DNA of 64,000 bases from Natronorubrum daqingense (GTDB lineage: Archaea; Halobacteriota; Halobacteria; Halobacteriales; Natrialbaceae): contig NZ_CP019327.1 in the NCBI RefSeq assembly GCF_001971705.1, forward strand, positions 372,001 to 436,000, in the 5' to 3' direction. Positions 35,444-44,667 of this stretch are shown in pieces (the first letter of the stretch is position 1; each line of letters begins with the position of its first letter). A program made the position numbers and the translations under genes. The notes beneath the pieces are model-generated. The model ran no database searches. It was given only the letters and a program-made list of their open reading frames with translations, and was not told the origin of the DNA.

Positions 35444-36595
35444 CTATTCGTTCGCCGGATTGCTCGGGTGGTAGTCCGTGTCGTACTCGCCCGGCTGGTC
35501 GTCGACGCGGTCGGGGTTGAGTCGTCCGGAGAGGAACATGAAGTCGACGAGCGTCAGTGCGAGCATCGCCTCGACGACGGGAACGCCCCGCGGCGGGAGC
35601 ACGGGGTCGTGACGGCCGATGACTTTCTCTTCTTTCAACTCGCCCGTCTCCCAGTCGGCCGTCTGCTGGCTCTTTGGAATCGACGTCGGCGCGTGAAGCG
35701 TGACCTCGCCGTAGATGGGTTCGCCACTCGAGATGCCGCCTTGAATCCCGCCGTGATCGTTCTCGACGGGCGTCGGGTTGCCCTCGGAGTCGAACTCCCA
35801 ATCGTCGTTTCGGTCCTTGCCGGTCCACTCTGCGGCTTCGGTTCCCAGCCCGAACTCGAAGGCCGTCGTCGCCGGAACGGCCATCATCGCTTGGCCGAGT
35901 CGGGCCGAGAGCGAGTCGAATCGCGGCGCACCGAGTCCGACGGGGACACCCTGTGCTTCGAAGTAGATGCTCCCGCCGATGGAGTCGCCTTCTTCCTGGT
36001 AGTCCGCGATCAGCTCCTGCATCTCGTCGGCCGTCTCGGGGTGGGCACAGCGCACGTCGTTTTCCTCGCTGTGCTCGAGTATCTCCTCGAAGGTCACTTC
36101 GGGAGCCTCCACGTCGCCGATCTGGTTGACGTGTGCCTTGAGTTCGATTCCTTGCGTCGCGAGGAGTTTCTTCGCGATGGCACCTGCAGCGACCCAGTTG
36201 ACCGTCTCTCTGGCCGACGAGCGACCGCCGCCGCCCCAGTTTCGCGTGCCGAACTTCGCGGAGTACGTAAAGTCGCCGTGGGAGGGTCGAGGAGCCGTGA
36301 TGAAGGGCTCGTACTTGCCCGATCTCGCGTCCTTGTTCTGGATGACCATCCCGATTGGCGTCCCGGTCGTGTAGCCGTCTTGCACGCCCGATTTGATCGA
36401 GACGTCGTCTGGTTCGCCGCGACTGGTCGTGATCATCGACTGGCCCGGCTTCCGGCGGTCCAGATCTGCCTGAATGTCCTCCTCCGAGAGCTCGAGACCG
36501 GCGGGGCACCCCGAGACGGTACACCCCATCGCCTCCCCGTGGCTCTCACCGAACGTGGTCACCTGAAAGAGGCGACCGAAGCGGTTGCCGTTCAT
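35444..36595 (-). CDS. aroC: chorismate synthase
   Basis: 383 residues, full length. It converts 5-enolpyruvylshikimate-3-phosphate to chorismate using reduced FMN. Signatures: GNRFGRLFQVTTFGESHGEA (start), GKYEPFITAPRPSHGDFTYS, GGGGRSSARETVNWVAAGAI and RHDPVLPPRGVPVVEAMLAL. It acts directly after AroA, which here is encoded 6.7 kb away across an accessory stretch. Single gene on the minus strand. Confidence 0.97.
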   Translation of the reverse strand: MNGNRFGRLFQVTTFGESHGEAMGCTVSGCPAGLELSEEDIQADLDRRKPGQSMITTSRGEPDDVSIKSGVQDGYTTGTPIGMVIQNKDARSGKYEPFITAPRPSHGDFTYSAKFGTRNWGGGGRSSARETVNWVAAGAIAKKLLATQGIELKAHVNQIGDVEAPEVTFEEILEHSEENDVRCAHPETADEMQELIADYQEEGDSIGGSIYFEAQGVPVGLGAPRFDSLSARLGQAMMAVPATTAFEFGLGTEAAEWTGKDRNDDWEFDSEGNPTPVENDHGGIQGGISSGEPIYGEVTLHAPTSIPKSQQTADWETGELKEEKVIGRHDPVLPPRGVPVVEAMLALTLVDFMFLSGRLNPDRVDDQPGEYDTDYHPSNPANE

Positions 36596-36808
36596 TACTC
36601 ACCTCTGGGAGACGGGGACACTTAGCGGTGCATGATTCGCAGAGCCGGGTCCGGGTCGTCCCGAACTACGCGTCTACAGACGGTTTCGGTCGTTCCACAC
36701 GCTGTCGTTCCAGCCTCTGTCACCGACGCAACCGGAAACGCCACCGATAGGCGGCAGCGACCGTCCTTTTTCCCTAGCTATCCCAACTGTCTTTGCCACA
36801 ATCGACGT

Positions 36809-37306
36809 ATGCGCACGTGTCACATGCACCGCCGTTCGTTGCTCGCCGGTGTTGCCCGCTCGACTGTCGCCGCCGCGGGCGGTCTCTCGCTCGCCGGGCC
36901 AGTACTCGGGCAAGACGACGACGCACCGCCCCTCCCTGCGAACCCGGACGACCCCGTCGCTCGCGCCGTCCTCGGGTTGGCGTCGGACGACCACCCCTCC
37001 CACCGCCTGCGGATCTGGAACCGCGACGTCGACCCCCACTCGCTCGCCCTCGAGATCGAGTCGGGCAGCGGTGACGTCTCCCTCGACGGGACTTACGACC
37101 TCACCTCCGAGGATCACGTCGTCGTCGTGCTCCAGGAGCGCGACCGATACACCGTCACGGTCACCGAAGACGGGAGTTCCGTCGAATCGACGACCCTCGA
37201 GCCCGCCACGTTCGACCAGCCCTGTCCCGCAACGGAACTGTTGGTTCTCGAGGACGGTGCGGCCGACGTGCGGACGGAGTCGGACGCCGATCACTGCTCG
37301 GAGTAA
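36809..37306 (+). CDS. exported hypothetical protein with Tat-like signal
   Basis: 165 residues from the ATG at 36809 (MRTCHMHRRSLLAGVARSTV). The RRSLLAG motif, hydrophobic stretch and cleavage region GPVLGQDDD suggest Tat export. The mature part is a small beta domain (HRLRIWNRDVDPHSLALEIE, DHVVVVLQERDRYTVTVTED) with two Cys residues near the C terminus (DQPCPATELL, DHCSE) that could pair. No family recognised. Confidence 0.65.
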   Translation: MRTCHMHRRSLLAGVARSTVAAAGGLSLAGPVLGQDDDAPPLPANPDDPVARAVLGLASDDHPSHRLRIWNRDVDPHSLALEIESGSGDVSLDGTYDLTSEDHVVVVLQERDRYTVTVTEDGSSVESTTLEPATFDQPCPATELLVLEDGAADVRTESDADHCSE

Positions 37307-37425
37307 TCAGCCACAGCGATCGGCCCCGAAGAGCCATTCGAATCGTGACATGCGACTCGAGTCCCGCCCCGAGACTCACTCGAGTCCCGACCTGAGAACC
37401 ACCCGACTCCTGACGGGGGTCGTTC

Positions 37426-38729
37426 TCACACGAGGACGGCCTCGAGATCACACGCTGCGAACGGTACCAGCATCTCGTCGGGGTGGAGGCCGCCGTGGAC
37501 GCCGACCAACTCGAGGTGGGCGCGGTCGCTGCCGTACCAGACCGACCGGTCGCGGTGACAGACAACCAGATCACCGACTCGTCGCCGAAACGTCTCGCTT
37601 ATCGGTCCGTCGCCGAACAGTTCCCGTTCGAGGGCTTCCTCTCGGGTGAAGATTTTCGCGTCGAGGCGCTCGGCGACCATCGTCCGCACTCGCTCGCGTT
37701 CGCGGTCGGGTTCCTGCAGGTGTAGATGAAGGTTTCGCGGGCTCCCGGCGTACACCGGTTTGCCGTCGGCGTGGTGCTCAAGGTGGCCCATCAGTTGGCG
37801 TCGGTCTCGAGGTCGATGTTGTGCTCGGGGACGGTATCGACGTGGCCGTGATCGGCCGTGAGGACGAGCAGCGTTTCGCCAGCCTCGCTGCCGTCGTCCG
37901 ACCCGATTCGCGAGAGCGCACGCTCGAGGGCGTCGAAGGTGGCCCCAACGGTCTCCCGATAGGCGTCGCTGTGAGTGCCTGAGGCGTGTGCGACGCTGTC
38001 GATCTGTGGCAGATAGGCGTACAGATACGCCGGATCGTCGGCGGCGTCGAACGCCGATTCGACTGTGGCCTCGAAGCTGTCGAGTTCGGTGGTCGGATCG
38101 GCTTCGACGCCGTCGGATTCGGTGGCCGGACCCGCCTCGAGGTCCAAATCGTAGGTGTGAGCGACCGCGCCGTCGTAGGTCTCCTCGAACGGGACGACGT
38201 GGTGACAGTCGATGCCCGCCCTCGAGAGGGCTGGATAGATCGGCGGCCCCTCGAAAACGTCCTGCAGGTCGTGATCGACCGACTCGTCGCCGGCTTTGAC
38301 GTCGACCGTGAACGCCTCGTAGGAGGCCTCGTCTATCGGATCGTAGACGTCCCACCCGAGCACGCCGTGGGAGGCGGGCAGCCGTCCCGTGTGGAAAGTC
38401 GTCATCGCCGCTGCCGTCTCGGAGGGGTAGGTCGCCGTCAGCGGCGAGACGGTCCCCGCGGCCTCGAGTCGCTCGAGCAGCGGGTGGTCGTGGCGGTTCC
38501 AGAACTCGAGGCCGAAGCCGTCGACGACGACGACCAGCACCCGGTCGTAGTCGTCGCCGAGATCCGCGAGGACGTCGTGGGGGAGCGGTCGGTCGACGAC
38601 ATCGTCCGCTCCGAGTACTGTCGCGACCGTATCTGGCACGTTGGCGAAGCAGTAGTCCTCGTAGTCGGGAAACAGGTAGCCGTCCTCGGTTTGTCGATTT
38701 CGGAGACGCCGCTCGAGGTCGGTGCGCAT
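37426..38729 (-). pseudogene. alkaline phosphatase-type phosphodiesterase split by a one-base deletion
   Basis: The first part (38729-37791, 312 residues) starts MRTDLERRLRNRQTEDGYL, carries VVVVDGFGLEFWN, TYPSETAAAMTTFHTGRLPA and TADHGHVDTV metal motifs and ends ...NIDLETDAN-stop. The second part continues in another frame (from 37791 to 37426): MGHLEHHADGKPVYAGSPRN through HPDEMLVPFAACDLEAVL, matching the C-terminal end of the same enzyme family. One missing base around 37796-37800 explains the break (GCCAAC where GCCGAAC would keep the frame). The junction reads TGATG, so coupled re-initiation of the 121-residue second part is possible. Nucleotide pyrophosphatase/phosphodiesterase-like role; pseudogene, sequencing error or split gene cannot be separated here. 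Confidence 0.8.
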
Positions 38730-38843
38730 GGCCAGAGCTACGGCGTCGACACAAAAAATATAGGGGCTTCACTTGAGGCGAAGCAAGCGATCAAGACCTA
38801 CCGTAATTGCGAGCCAATGCACCAATTCGTAGTCGGTTGCAAT

Positions 38844-39022
38844 GGCTCTGGTGAATTGCCATACTACGCCGGGTTGTAGTGTTACACTATTTTTTGAGTC
38901 CAACCGACTGAACCGTCACCGCCGGATTTCTCGAGGTGACAACCACGATCGTCCCAACATGACGCCTCGAGCGGGATAATCTCTGGGAGGAAGTCAACGC
39001 CGCCTAGTGATTCACCAGAGCC
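38844..39022. mobile_element. 179-bp MITE with 13-bp terminal inverted repeats and 8-bp target duplication
   Basis: The left end is GGCTCTGGTGAAT (38844-38856) and the right end is its exact complement ATTCACCAGAGCC (39010-39022). Identical 8-base direct repeats GTTGCAAT flank it (38836-38843 and 39023-39030), a target-site duplication. The interior (153 bases) has no coding capacity. Families making 8-bp duplications with similar ends include IS5 (ISH1 group) and IS6; the parent is not identified. Confidence 0.88.
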
Positions 39023-39030
39023 GTTGCAAT

Positions 39031-39602
39031 CAAAGCACGACGTTGATGAGCCGACGCCAGCGGCTGAGATTTACGGGAGAGACGGTTGGATGGCCATTCG
39101 AAAATACGGTGAGGTGATCAGCAACAGTTGGCGGATCATTTCGCTGCGACATGTAATACTCAGTCCTCACTATTCGATCCACTACGACGAGCGCCCACCT
39201 ACGTATTTCGAGGGCACCCCGGTAGACTCGAAATAGCGACTCCCGAACGGAGACCACGCCGAAGCGCTGCTAGATTAATAGGCGTTACACGTATATCCCT
39301 TAATCGGATGGATCAACAACATCGCCGGCGATATTAATATCTAAGGAGCTGAATTTAAAATATCACTTCCGGAAAGATACGAGACGCCCTTGCGCGAACG
39401 TGGTGGTATGTGACGGTTCTATACATGCGGTGATCTTGAGATATTATTCCTGCTCTGTCAGGTTAAAGACCTGACCGGTAATTTGGGAAGCAGCGTGGCT
39501 AGATAGATCAGGTGGAAACCCCAATAGCGACTGAGTCGAGTGTGATCGAATGGGTTTGGGAGCAGAGTAAGCTTTCGATCCCCCAAATTATTTTAGATTA
39601 GC
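39031..39602. other. non-coding stretch
   Basis: 572 bases between the MITE and the exported protein. Short open frames of 60-75 codons occur on both strands but have no start context, family likeness or codon bias. GC falls toward 39280-39420, the point where the accessory, AT-rich stretch begins. It may hold debris of former insertions; nothing specific can be named. Confidence 0.6.
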
Positions 39603-40349
39603 CTACCATACTATGCAGGCATTATCTGACAGATTTTCATGTTTGTCAACTATTTCTGCAGGCCAATAATCACCTCCCTTCATGTGAATATAGGGGCTGT
39701 ATCCGACGGATGGCACTGGTCCACCTCCAAGATATTGAAATTGGTGTTGGTGGTATGCTTCCCATTCATTTTCATCCATACCAGCGTCATCTTCATCATG
39801 TAACCAGGCAGTTGATGTTCCATTATCAGTCCAAGTCGAGTCGTGAACGGTCGAATCAGGTGTTTTTGTCACAGCCATAAGATCACCAATCATATAGTCC
39901 CATTCTACTTTGAGTTCAAGCTCCCAGACCTTATGCCCTGTACACCAGTGACGTGCCCAAACAGTAGCAGTCTCTGAGACATTTTGCTCACGATTGATTT
40001 GAGTTGATGGGCCATCGTTCACTTCTTCTCCCTCATCTTCCCCAGTCTTTTCACCATTAATCACAAGATCCTCTAATGCCTCAGTGACTGCTTCAGCTTG
40101 TGGTTCATTCAAAAGTTCATGAGTCTCCACAATTTCCTTTTCGGATAGATCACGCAGATCCTCAAAGAATTGGCCAATAGCCTCTTCATCATTTGGACTG
40201 AAATCAATGTCAATATCCAAATCGGTTTGTCCTCGATTGGTTTTGTCTGGGCTACCAGCTACAGTGCCGCTATTTCCAGCAACTAATAGACCAACAACTG
40301 ACACATTTCCTGTCTTTTTCAATATACTTCTTCTATTGTATTTTGACAT
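39603..40349 (-). CDS. AT-rich exported protein of unknown function
   Basis: 248 residues from the ATG at 40349 (MSKYNRRSILKKTGNVSVVG). Tat-type signal NRRSILKK with hydrophobic run GLLVAGNSG. An acidic helical middle (DLSEKEIVETHELLNEPQAE) precedes a C-terminal domain rich in Trp and His (ETATVWARHWCTGHKVWELE, YIHMKGGDYWPAEIV) ending in CIVW. Base composition is far more AT-rich than in neighbours, with codons such as AAT, TTA and ATA frequent, which points to recent acquisition. It lies directly beside a decayed IS element. The layout (Tat signal, acidic mid part, distinct tail) is reminiscent of halocin precursors, but no Cys-rich core is present. Function unknown. Confidence 0.7.
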   Translation of the reverse strand: MSKYNRRSILKKTGNVSVVGLLVAGNSGTVAGSPDKTNRGQTDLDIDIDFSPNDEEAIGQFFEDLRDLSEKEIVETHELLNEPQAEAVTEALEDLVINGEKTGEDEGEEVNDGPSTQINREQNVSETATVWARHWCTGHKVWELELKVEWDYMIGDLMAVTKTPDSTVHDSTWTDNGTSTAWLHDEDDAGMDENEWEAYHQHQFQYLGGGPVPSVGYSPYIHMKGGDYWPAEIVDKHENLSDNACIVW

Positions 40350-40398
40350 ACAATGTTGATTTAGCTGCCCTAACATTAAATGTTTTGGCAATTAAACC

Positions 40399-41171
40399 GA
40401 TACTGTTCATTTCAGCACCTCTCAGCTGGCGTTCGACCATCGAGCGCTTGATTCGGCCGATCGTGGTTATAATGGTGTCTGAAGCGTCTGAGCCAGAGGC
40501 GTGCACTGGCCGGACTGCGCTGCCGGAAAGATTGAAAACGGTCGATCCCCATCAGACGGTCTGTAACAACTTTTTTACGTAGTTTTGAACTATAGTCGAG
40601 CTGACCGCTCAATTCGTGGCGAGTAAGGGCAGTTAGATAGCCGCCAGCATCAACGAGAATCTCTGACTCATCATATCTTGTTTCGCGATGGGTCGATGCA
40701 GGAACGCCGCCCCAGGGTCAATCCCGTGACGGCTGAACACGTCGATTCCGAGCAGTAGTTTCGATTCTGTGTCGATCGCGAAGTACGTCTACTTCTTTTC
40801 GCCGCCGACCTCGGTCTGTTTCTCGTCGACTGCGACCCGCGACGGCTCCGCTGGTCTCAGAACGTTTCCTTCGCTAAGCTCTCGCAGACATCCGTGGGTC
40901 ACTCTGAGCCTCCGAAAGCTTGTGCGTCCCCCTCCAAATTGCGGTATGAGAACGATTGACAACAAGTAATTTGAACACTGAGACGAACTCCCGAACTGAC
41001 AATTCTGACGAATGCAGTCGCACCTCAAATACCCTGACGGGTGTCGGGGTGCGCTTGTTCTCCCAAACTCACCACAATCCACGTCTAAGGCCTTTCTGAG
41101 CAAGTTAGCAAGTTGTACGAGTACTTCTCTCCACCACCCGCTCATTCCTCAAACCCTCATCTAAACAGTGC
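40399..41171 (-). mobile_element. decayed IS6-like insertion element
   Basis: About 773 bases, the size of an IS6 element. The transposase is recognisable but broken (see the pseudogene). Candidate ends share an ACTGTT core: GATACTGTTC at 40399-40408 and, inverted, GCACTGTTTAGATGAG at 41171-41156. They match in about 10 of 16 positions, so the exact ends are uncertain, and no target duplication is visible. Confidence 0.5.
40412..41127 (-). pseudogene. IS6-type transposase pseudogene
   Basis: Read on the minus strand, successive frames give LLRKALDVDCGEF; then PTPVRVFEVRLHSSELSVRE, VFKLLVVNRSHTAIWRGTHK; then AEPSRVAVDEKQTEVGGEKK-stop (TAG where Trp is expected), TYFAIDTESKLLLGIDVFSR; then LVDAGGYLTALTRHELSGQL; and finally RLWLRRFRHHYNHDRPNQAL with DGRTPAERC-stop. 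At least three frameshifts and one stop break the DDE integrase-core protein. Two of the acidic residues (VAVDE, LVDAGG) survive in separate frames. It cannot make an active enzyme. Confidence 0.8.
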
Positions 41172-41253
41172 TCCAAATCACATTATTAGACATTTTGTTG
41201 AAGTTTATTTATATTTTAGCATAATAAGCCAGTTCTAAGTCTTAGAGGTGTAT

Positions 41254-41415
41254 ATGGATGGTTTGCGAGAAATGAGAGACCAAGGTATATGTAATGGTTA
41301 TTTCGGAAATCATATATTTATAGGTCAAATAAAAATCCTATTGGAGTATCACATGGCGTTAGAACCAACGAGTCACCTACAGTTTTTGAATTCACATTTT
41401 CCTGAGCAGCAATAA
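41254..41415 (+). CDS. possible 53-residue AT-rich ORF
   Basis: An uninterrupted frame from ATG at 41254 to TAA at 41413-41415 (MDGLREMRDQGICNGYFGNH ...). The region is strongly AT-rich, so an open frame of this length by chance is less likely than in GC-rich DNA but still quite possible. No family, no clear ribosome site. Reported only as a low-confidence candidate. The rest of 41172-41451 holds nothing recognisable. Confidence 0.2.
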   Translation: MDGLREMRDQGICNGYFGNHIFIGQIKILLEYHMALEPTSHLQFLNSHFPEQQ

Positions 41416-41420
41416 CACAA

Positions 41421-41430
41421 ATTATTATAC
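41421..41430 (+). promoter_or_regulatory. TATA-like element before small membrane protein
   Basis: ATTATTATAC lies 22-31 bases before the ATG at 41452, a strong leaderless promoter layout. Confidence 0.5.
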
Positions 41431-41451
41431 GCTCGAGGCCATAGTAAATCT

Positions 41452-41673
41452 ATGGTGGTTGTTGGCTTACCTGAGTTGATAATGGCAACATTATTGATTG
41501 TCTTCATTTCAGTTCTTGCTGGGAAATGGGTCTATGATGATGCAAAATCGCGGCAGAGTGGTTGGGCTTGGCAGTGGGGTGTCGGAATTGCGTTCCTATT
41601 CTTAGCTGGGATTTTTCCAGGAATAGTTGGTTTACTCATATACGTCATAACCCGCGGGGAGCGCGTAGATTGA
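41452..41673 (+). CDS. small two-helix membrane protein
   Basis: 73 residues. Transmembrane helices at about 7-26 (PELIMATLLIVFISVLAGKW) and about 45-66 (GVGIAFLFLAGIFPGIVGLL). The connecting loop VYDDAKSRQSGWAWQW recalls small haloarchaeal membrane proteins of the phospholipase D N-terminal-like group. A TATA box lies 25 bases upstream. It is the last recognisable gene of the AT-rich stretch. Confidence 0.7.
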   Translation: MVVVGLPELIMATLLIVFISVLAGKWVYDDAKSRQSGWAWQWGVGIAFLFLAGIFPGIVGLLIYVITRGERVD

Positions 41674-41977
41674 TCAATCAACTGCACAGACGCATACCCA
41701 GAGATGACGCGCCACTTAATAATCGCTACTCGCACAGTGCTGGAAGCTAGCATTCGTCGAGCTGTATTGAGTCCTACTAGCAACCGATCTTGAGTGGCGC
41801 GCTTCGGGTCGGTGTGAGAACCACGCAAGTGACCGGAGAGCGACGCGAACCAGAAGCGGATCCATTGACCCGACAACGTCTGGAAAGACAGGAACTCCCG
41901 TGCATCGTAGACTCTTCGCTCACTACGTTCGCGAGCAAACTCGAAAAATCAGGACCAAAAGGGCTAGCGAAAACGCT
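41674..41977. other. non-coding stretch after small membrane protein
   Basis: 304 bases between two convergent genes. GC rises back to the genome norm. A loose inverted pair CGCGCCACT (about 41710) and AGTGGCGCG (about 41795) is present. No gene is supported. Confidence 0.5.
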
Positions 41978-43120
41978 TCAGGGCAGTTCGAACTCGATCG
42001 CCGCTCCCTGACCGAAGCCGACGCACTCGGTCGCAATCCCTCGCTCGACGCCGCGGCGGTTCATCTCGTGGACGAGCGTGACGGGCAGGCGAGCACCGGA
42101 ACACCCGAGTGGATGACCGATCGCGATCGCGCCGCCGTTGACGTTCAGTTGATCCATCGGAATGCCGAGTTCCTGCTGGGAGTACAGCGTCTGGCTCGCG
42201 AACGCTTCGTTGATCTCGACGAGGCCGTAGTCGTCGATCTCTCGACCCGCACGCTCGAGCAAGCCTTCAGTCGACGGCACTGGGCCGACACCCATGACCG
42301 TCGGATCGACGCCGGCGACGTAGCTCGTACCGACTTCCGCGAGGACCTCGAGGTCGTTCTCCTCGGCGAATGCGCGGCTGGTCAGTAAGACGCCCGCGGC
42401 CCCGTCGGCGATCTGGGAGGCGTTACCCGGCGTGACGGTGCCGTCTTCTTTGAAAACGGTTGGCAACTCCGCGAGTTTCTCGGCCGTCGTTCCCGGACGC
42501 AGCCCTTCGTCAGTGTCGTGGGTTCCGTCCTCGGTCTCGAGGGGAACGATTTCGTCGTCGAATCGACCTTCCTCGGTCGCGTCGACGGCGCGCTGTTGGC
42601 TGCGAGCACCGTACTCGTCTTGTTCTTCGCGCGAAATGCCGTGCTTCTCAGCAACCTTTTCGGCCGTGACGCCCATTGCGAGGTTCTCCATGCCGTACTC
42701 CTCGTCGAGTTTCGGGTGCATCTCGCCGCTGTCGGCGGCTCCCATCTTCACGCGGCTCATGCTCTCGACGCCGCCCGCGAAGACGGCCTGCTGGCGGCCT
42801 GCAGCGATCGAGTCGGCGGCACCGATAATTGCCTGCGCGGAGGATGCACACTGACGATCGACCGTCGTCGCCGGGACGCCCTCACCGAGATCCGAAAAGA
42901 GCGCGATTTGGCGCGCAATGTTCGTTCGCTGCTCGCCGCGTTGCTGGGCGCAGCCCCACATCAGATCGTCGATATCGTCGCCGGAGAGGCCGGTCTCGGC
43001 GAGCATCTCGTTGACCAGCGGAATCGAGAGGTCTTCGCTTCGAAACTCCGAGAGTGCGCCGTCTTCTTTGCCTTGTGCCGTCCGAACTGCACTAACGATC
43101 ACCGGTGTCGTGTCTGCCAT
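41978..43120 (-). CDS. thiolase (acetyl-CoA C-acyltransferase)
   Basis: 380 residues. Catalytic Cys91 in TVDRQCASSAQAI, His336 in AIGHPLGCSGAR and the second Cys366 in ATECVGFGQG. The last motif normally reads C-x-G-G-G-Q-G; here the middle Gly is Phe, a small departure. It either condenses or cleaves acyl-CoA (beta-oxidation or acetoacetyl-CoA formation); direction is not set by context. Starts MADTTPVIVSAVRTAQGKED. Single gene on the minus strand. Confidence 0.92.
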   Translation of the reverse strand: MADTTPVIVSAVRTAQGKEDGALSEFRSEDLSIPLVNEMLAETGLSGDDIDDLMWGCAQQRGEQRTNIARQIALFSDLGEGVPATTVDRQCASSAQAIIGAADSIAAGRQQAVFAGGVESMSRVKMGAADSGEMHPKLDEEYGMENLAMGVTAEKVAEKHGISREEQDEYGARSQQRAVDATEEGRFDDEIVPLETEDGTHDTDEGLRPGTTAEKLAELPTVFKEDGTVTPGNASQIADGAAGVLLTSRAFAEENDLEVLAEVGTSYVAGVDPTVMGVGPVPSTEGLLERAGREIDDYGLVEINEAFASQTLYSQQELGIPMDQLNVNGGAIAIGHPLGCSGARLPVTLVHEMNRRGVERGIATECVGFGQGAAIEFELP

Positions 43121-43191
43121 TGGCTACCACTCGTTGCCCACGCGTAAATAAATGTGTGAATCGGTAACCAAGTTGCCGGGAGCAGTTACGA

Positions 43192-43279
43192 GTGGAAGGG
43201 GCGGGCGGCGGGCGTGGAAGGAACAAACAACGAGAGTGGAAGGGCCAAACAACGAGAGTGAAAGAGAGCAAACGGCGAG
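43192..43279. repeat. four 22-bp tandem units ending at the aroA stop codon
   Basis: Units 43192-43213, 43214-43235, 43236-43257 and 43258-43279 each begin GTG(G/A)AAGG. The two middle units differ at only two positions (GTGGAAGGAACAAACAACGA type); the outer two are more diverged. The last unit touches the first base of the aroA stop codon. The block lies between convergent-side ends of aroA and upstream of thiolase. Confidence 0.85.
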
Positions 43280-44575
43280 TTATGTTCGCTCGAGCGCGAC
43301 ACCCAGGTCCTCGAGCATCTCGAAGAAGCCGGGGAACGAGACGTCGACGTGGTCGGCACCCTCGACCGTCGTCTCGCCCTCGGCCACGAGGCCGGCGAGT
43401 GCGAGCGACATGATAATTCGGTGATCGTGCCGACCGCGAACGGTCGCGCCGGAGAGCGTGGAGTCGCTGCCGTGGACGGTCAGGGAGTCGCGTTCCTCGG
43501 TCGTCTCGACGCCCATCTTGCCCAGTTCTTCGGCCATCGCGCTCACGCGGTCGGTTTCTTTGTAGCGAACGTGCTCGGCGTTCGTAATCCGCGTGTCGCC
43601 ATCGGCCACGGCCCCCAGCGTCGCGATCGTCGGCAGCAGATCCGGCGTATCTTCGACGTCGACCTCGATACCCGAGAGCGGGGCACTCGAAACGTCGATC
43701 GTTCCAGCGTCTCGGTCCCACGTCACGTCTGCACCCATTCGGTCGACGATGTCGACGATGGCGGTGTCCCCCTGTGCGCTCGGATTTGCCCCCGTAATTC
43801 GGACGGAGCCGCCGTCAGCCGCGGCAATTGCACCGGCCGCGAGCGGGTAGGAAATCGAGGAGAAGTCGCCGGGCACGGCGTACTCTCCGTTGGTAGTCCC
43901 GTAGGATTGGCCGCCCTCGACCGAGAATCCGTCACCGGTCTTACGTGCCTCGACGCCGAAATCCGCGAGCACCTCGAGGGTGATGTCGACGTACGGTGCG
44001 GACTTGAGTTCGGTCTCGAGAACGACGTCGACTCCCTCCTCGGTGACGGCACCAGCCATGAGCAAGGCGGTGATGTACTGCGAGGAGACGTCGCCCGGAA
44101 TTGCGACTTCTCCGCCCGAAATCGGGCCCGTCACGACCAGCGGGGCCTGGCCGTTGTCTCGAGTGCTGAACGCCTCCCCGTCGAGATCACCCACGGCTTC
44201 GAGCAGCGGACCCTGTGGCCGCGAGCGAAGCGATTCGTCGCCGGTGAGCACCGACGTGCCGTCCGCGAGCGCGGCCGCGGCCGTAACGAGTCGCATCGTG
44301 GTCCCGCTGTTGTCGCAGTCGATGACGTCCGCGGGGACCGAAGGCCGCCCGTCGAAGCCTTCGACCGCGAGGCTAGCGTCCGCGCGTCGCTCGACACTCC
44401 CGCCGAACAACTCGACGGCGCGGGCGGTTGCCTGCGTGTCCGCACTCCAGAGCGCGTCGCGGACGGTCGTCTCGCTCGCGTACCCTGCCGCGAGAATCGC
44501 CCGGTGCGTGTAGCTCTTCGAGGGCGGGGCTCGTGCCTCTCCCTCGAGACTCGAGGGCGTGATAGTGACGTTCAT
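43280..44575 (-). CDS. aroA: 3-phosphoshikimate 1-carboxyvinyltransferase (EPSP synthase)
   Basis: 431 residues from the ATG at 44575 ([20 protein letters not shown]). It makes EPSP from shikimate-3-phosphate and phosphoenolpyruvate. Signatures: [63 protein letters not shown] and [15 protein letters not shown]. Product goes to AroC. A longer upstream start exists but lacks homology to the family. Confidence 0.96.
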   Translation of the reverse strand: MNVTITPSSLEGEARAPPSKSYTHRAILAAGYASETTVRDALWSADTQATARAVELFGGSVERRADASLAVEGFDGRPSVPADVIDCDNSGTTMRLVTAAAALADGTSVLTGDESLRSRPQGPLLEAVGDLDGEAFSTRDNGQAPLVVTGPISGGEVAIPGDVSSQYITALLMAGAVTEEGVDVVLETELKSAPYVDITLEVLADFGVEARKTGDGFSVEGGQSYGTTNGEYAVPGDFSSISYPLAAGAIAAADGGSVRITGANPSAQGDTAIVDIVDRMGADVTWDRDAGTIDVSSAPLSGIEVDVEDTPDLLPTIATLGAVADGDTRITNAEHVRYKETDRVSAMAEELGKMGVETTEERDSLTVHGSDSTLSGATVRGRHDHRIIMSLALAGLVAEGETTVEGADHVDVSFPGFFEMLEDLGVALERT

Positions 44576-44667
44576 GCTCGCTCTGTGGAGTGGCCGCCCT
44601 ATACCGATACCGATCCTCGGAGTGTTTCGACGTGATGGACTGGCCAACTCATCGAGCGAACCGACAC

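Noticed and set aside
38837-39029. 20-bp inverted repeats as a hairpin terminator
   Set aside because: The outer seven bases are in fact part of an 8-bp direct target duplication, so the structure is a mobile element with 13-bp ends.
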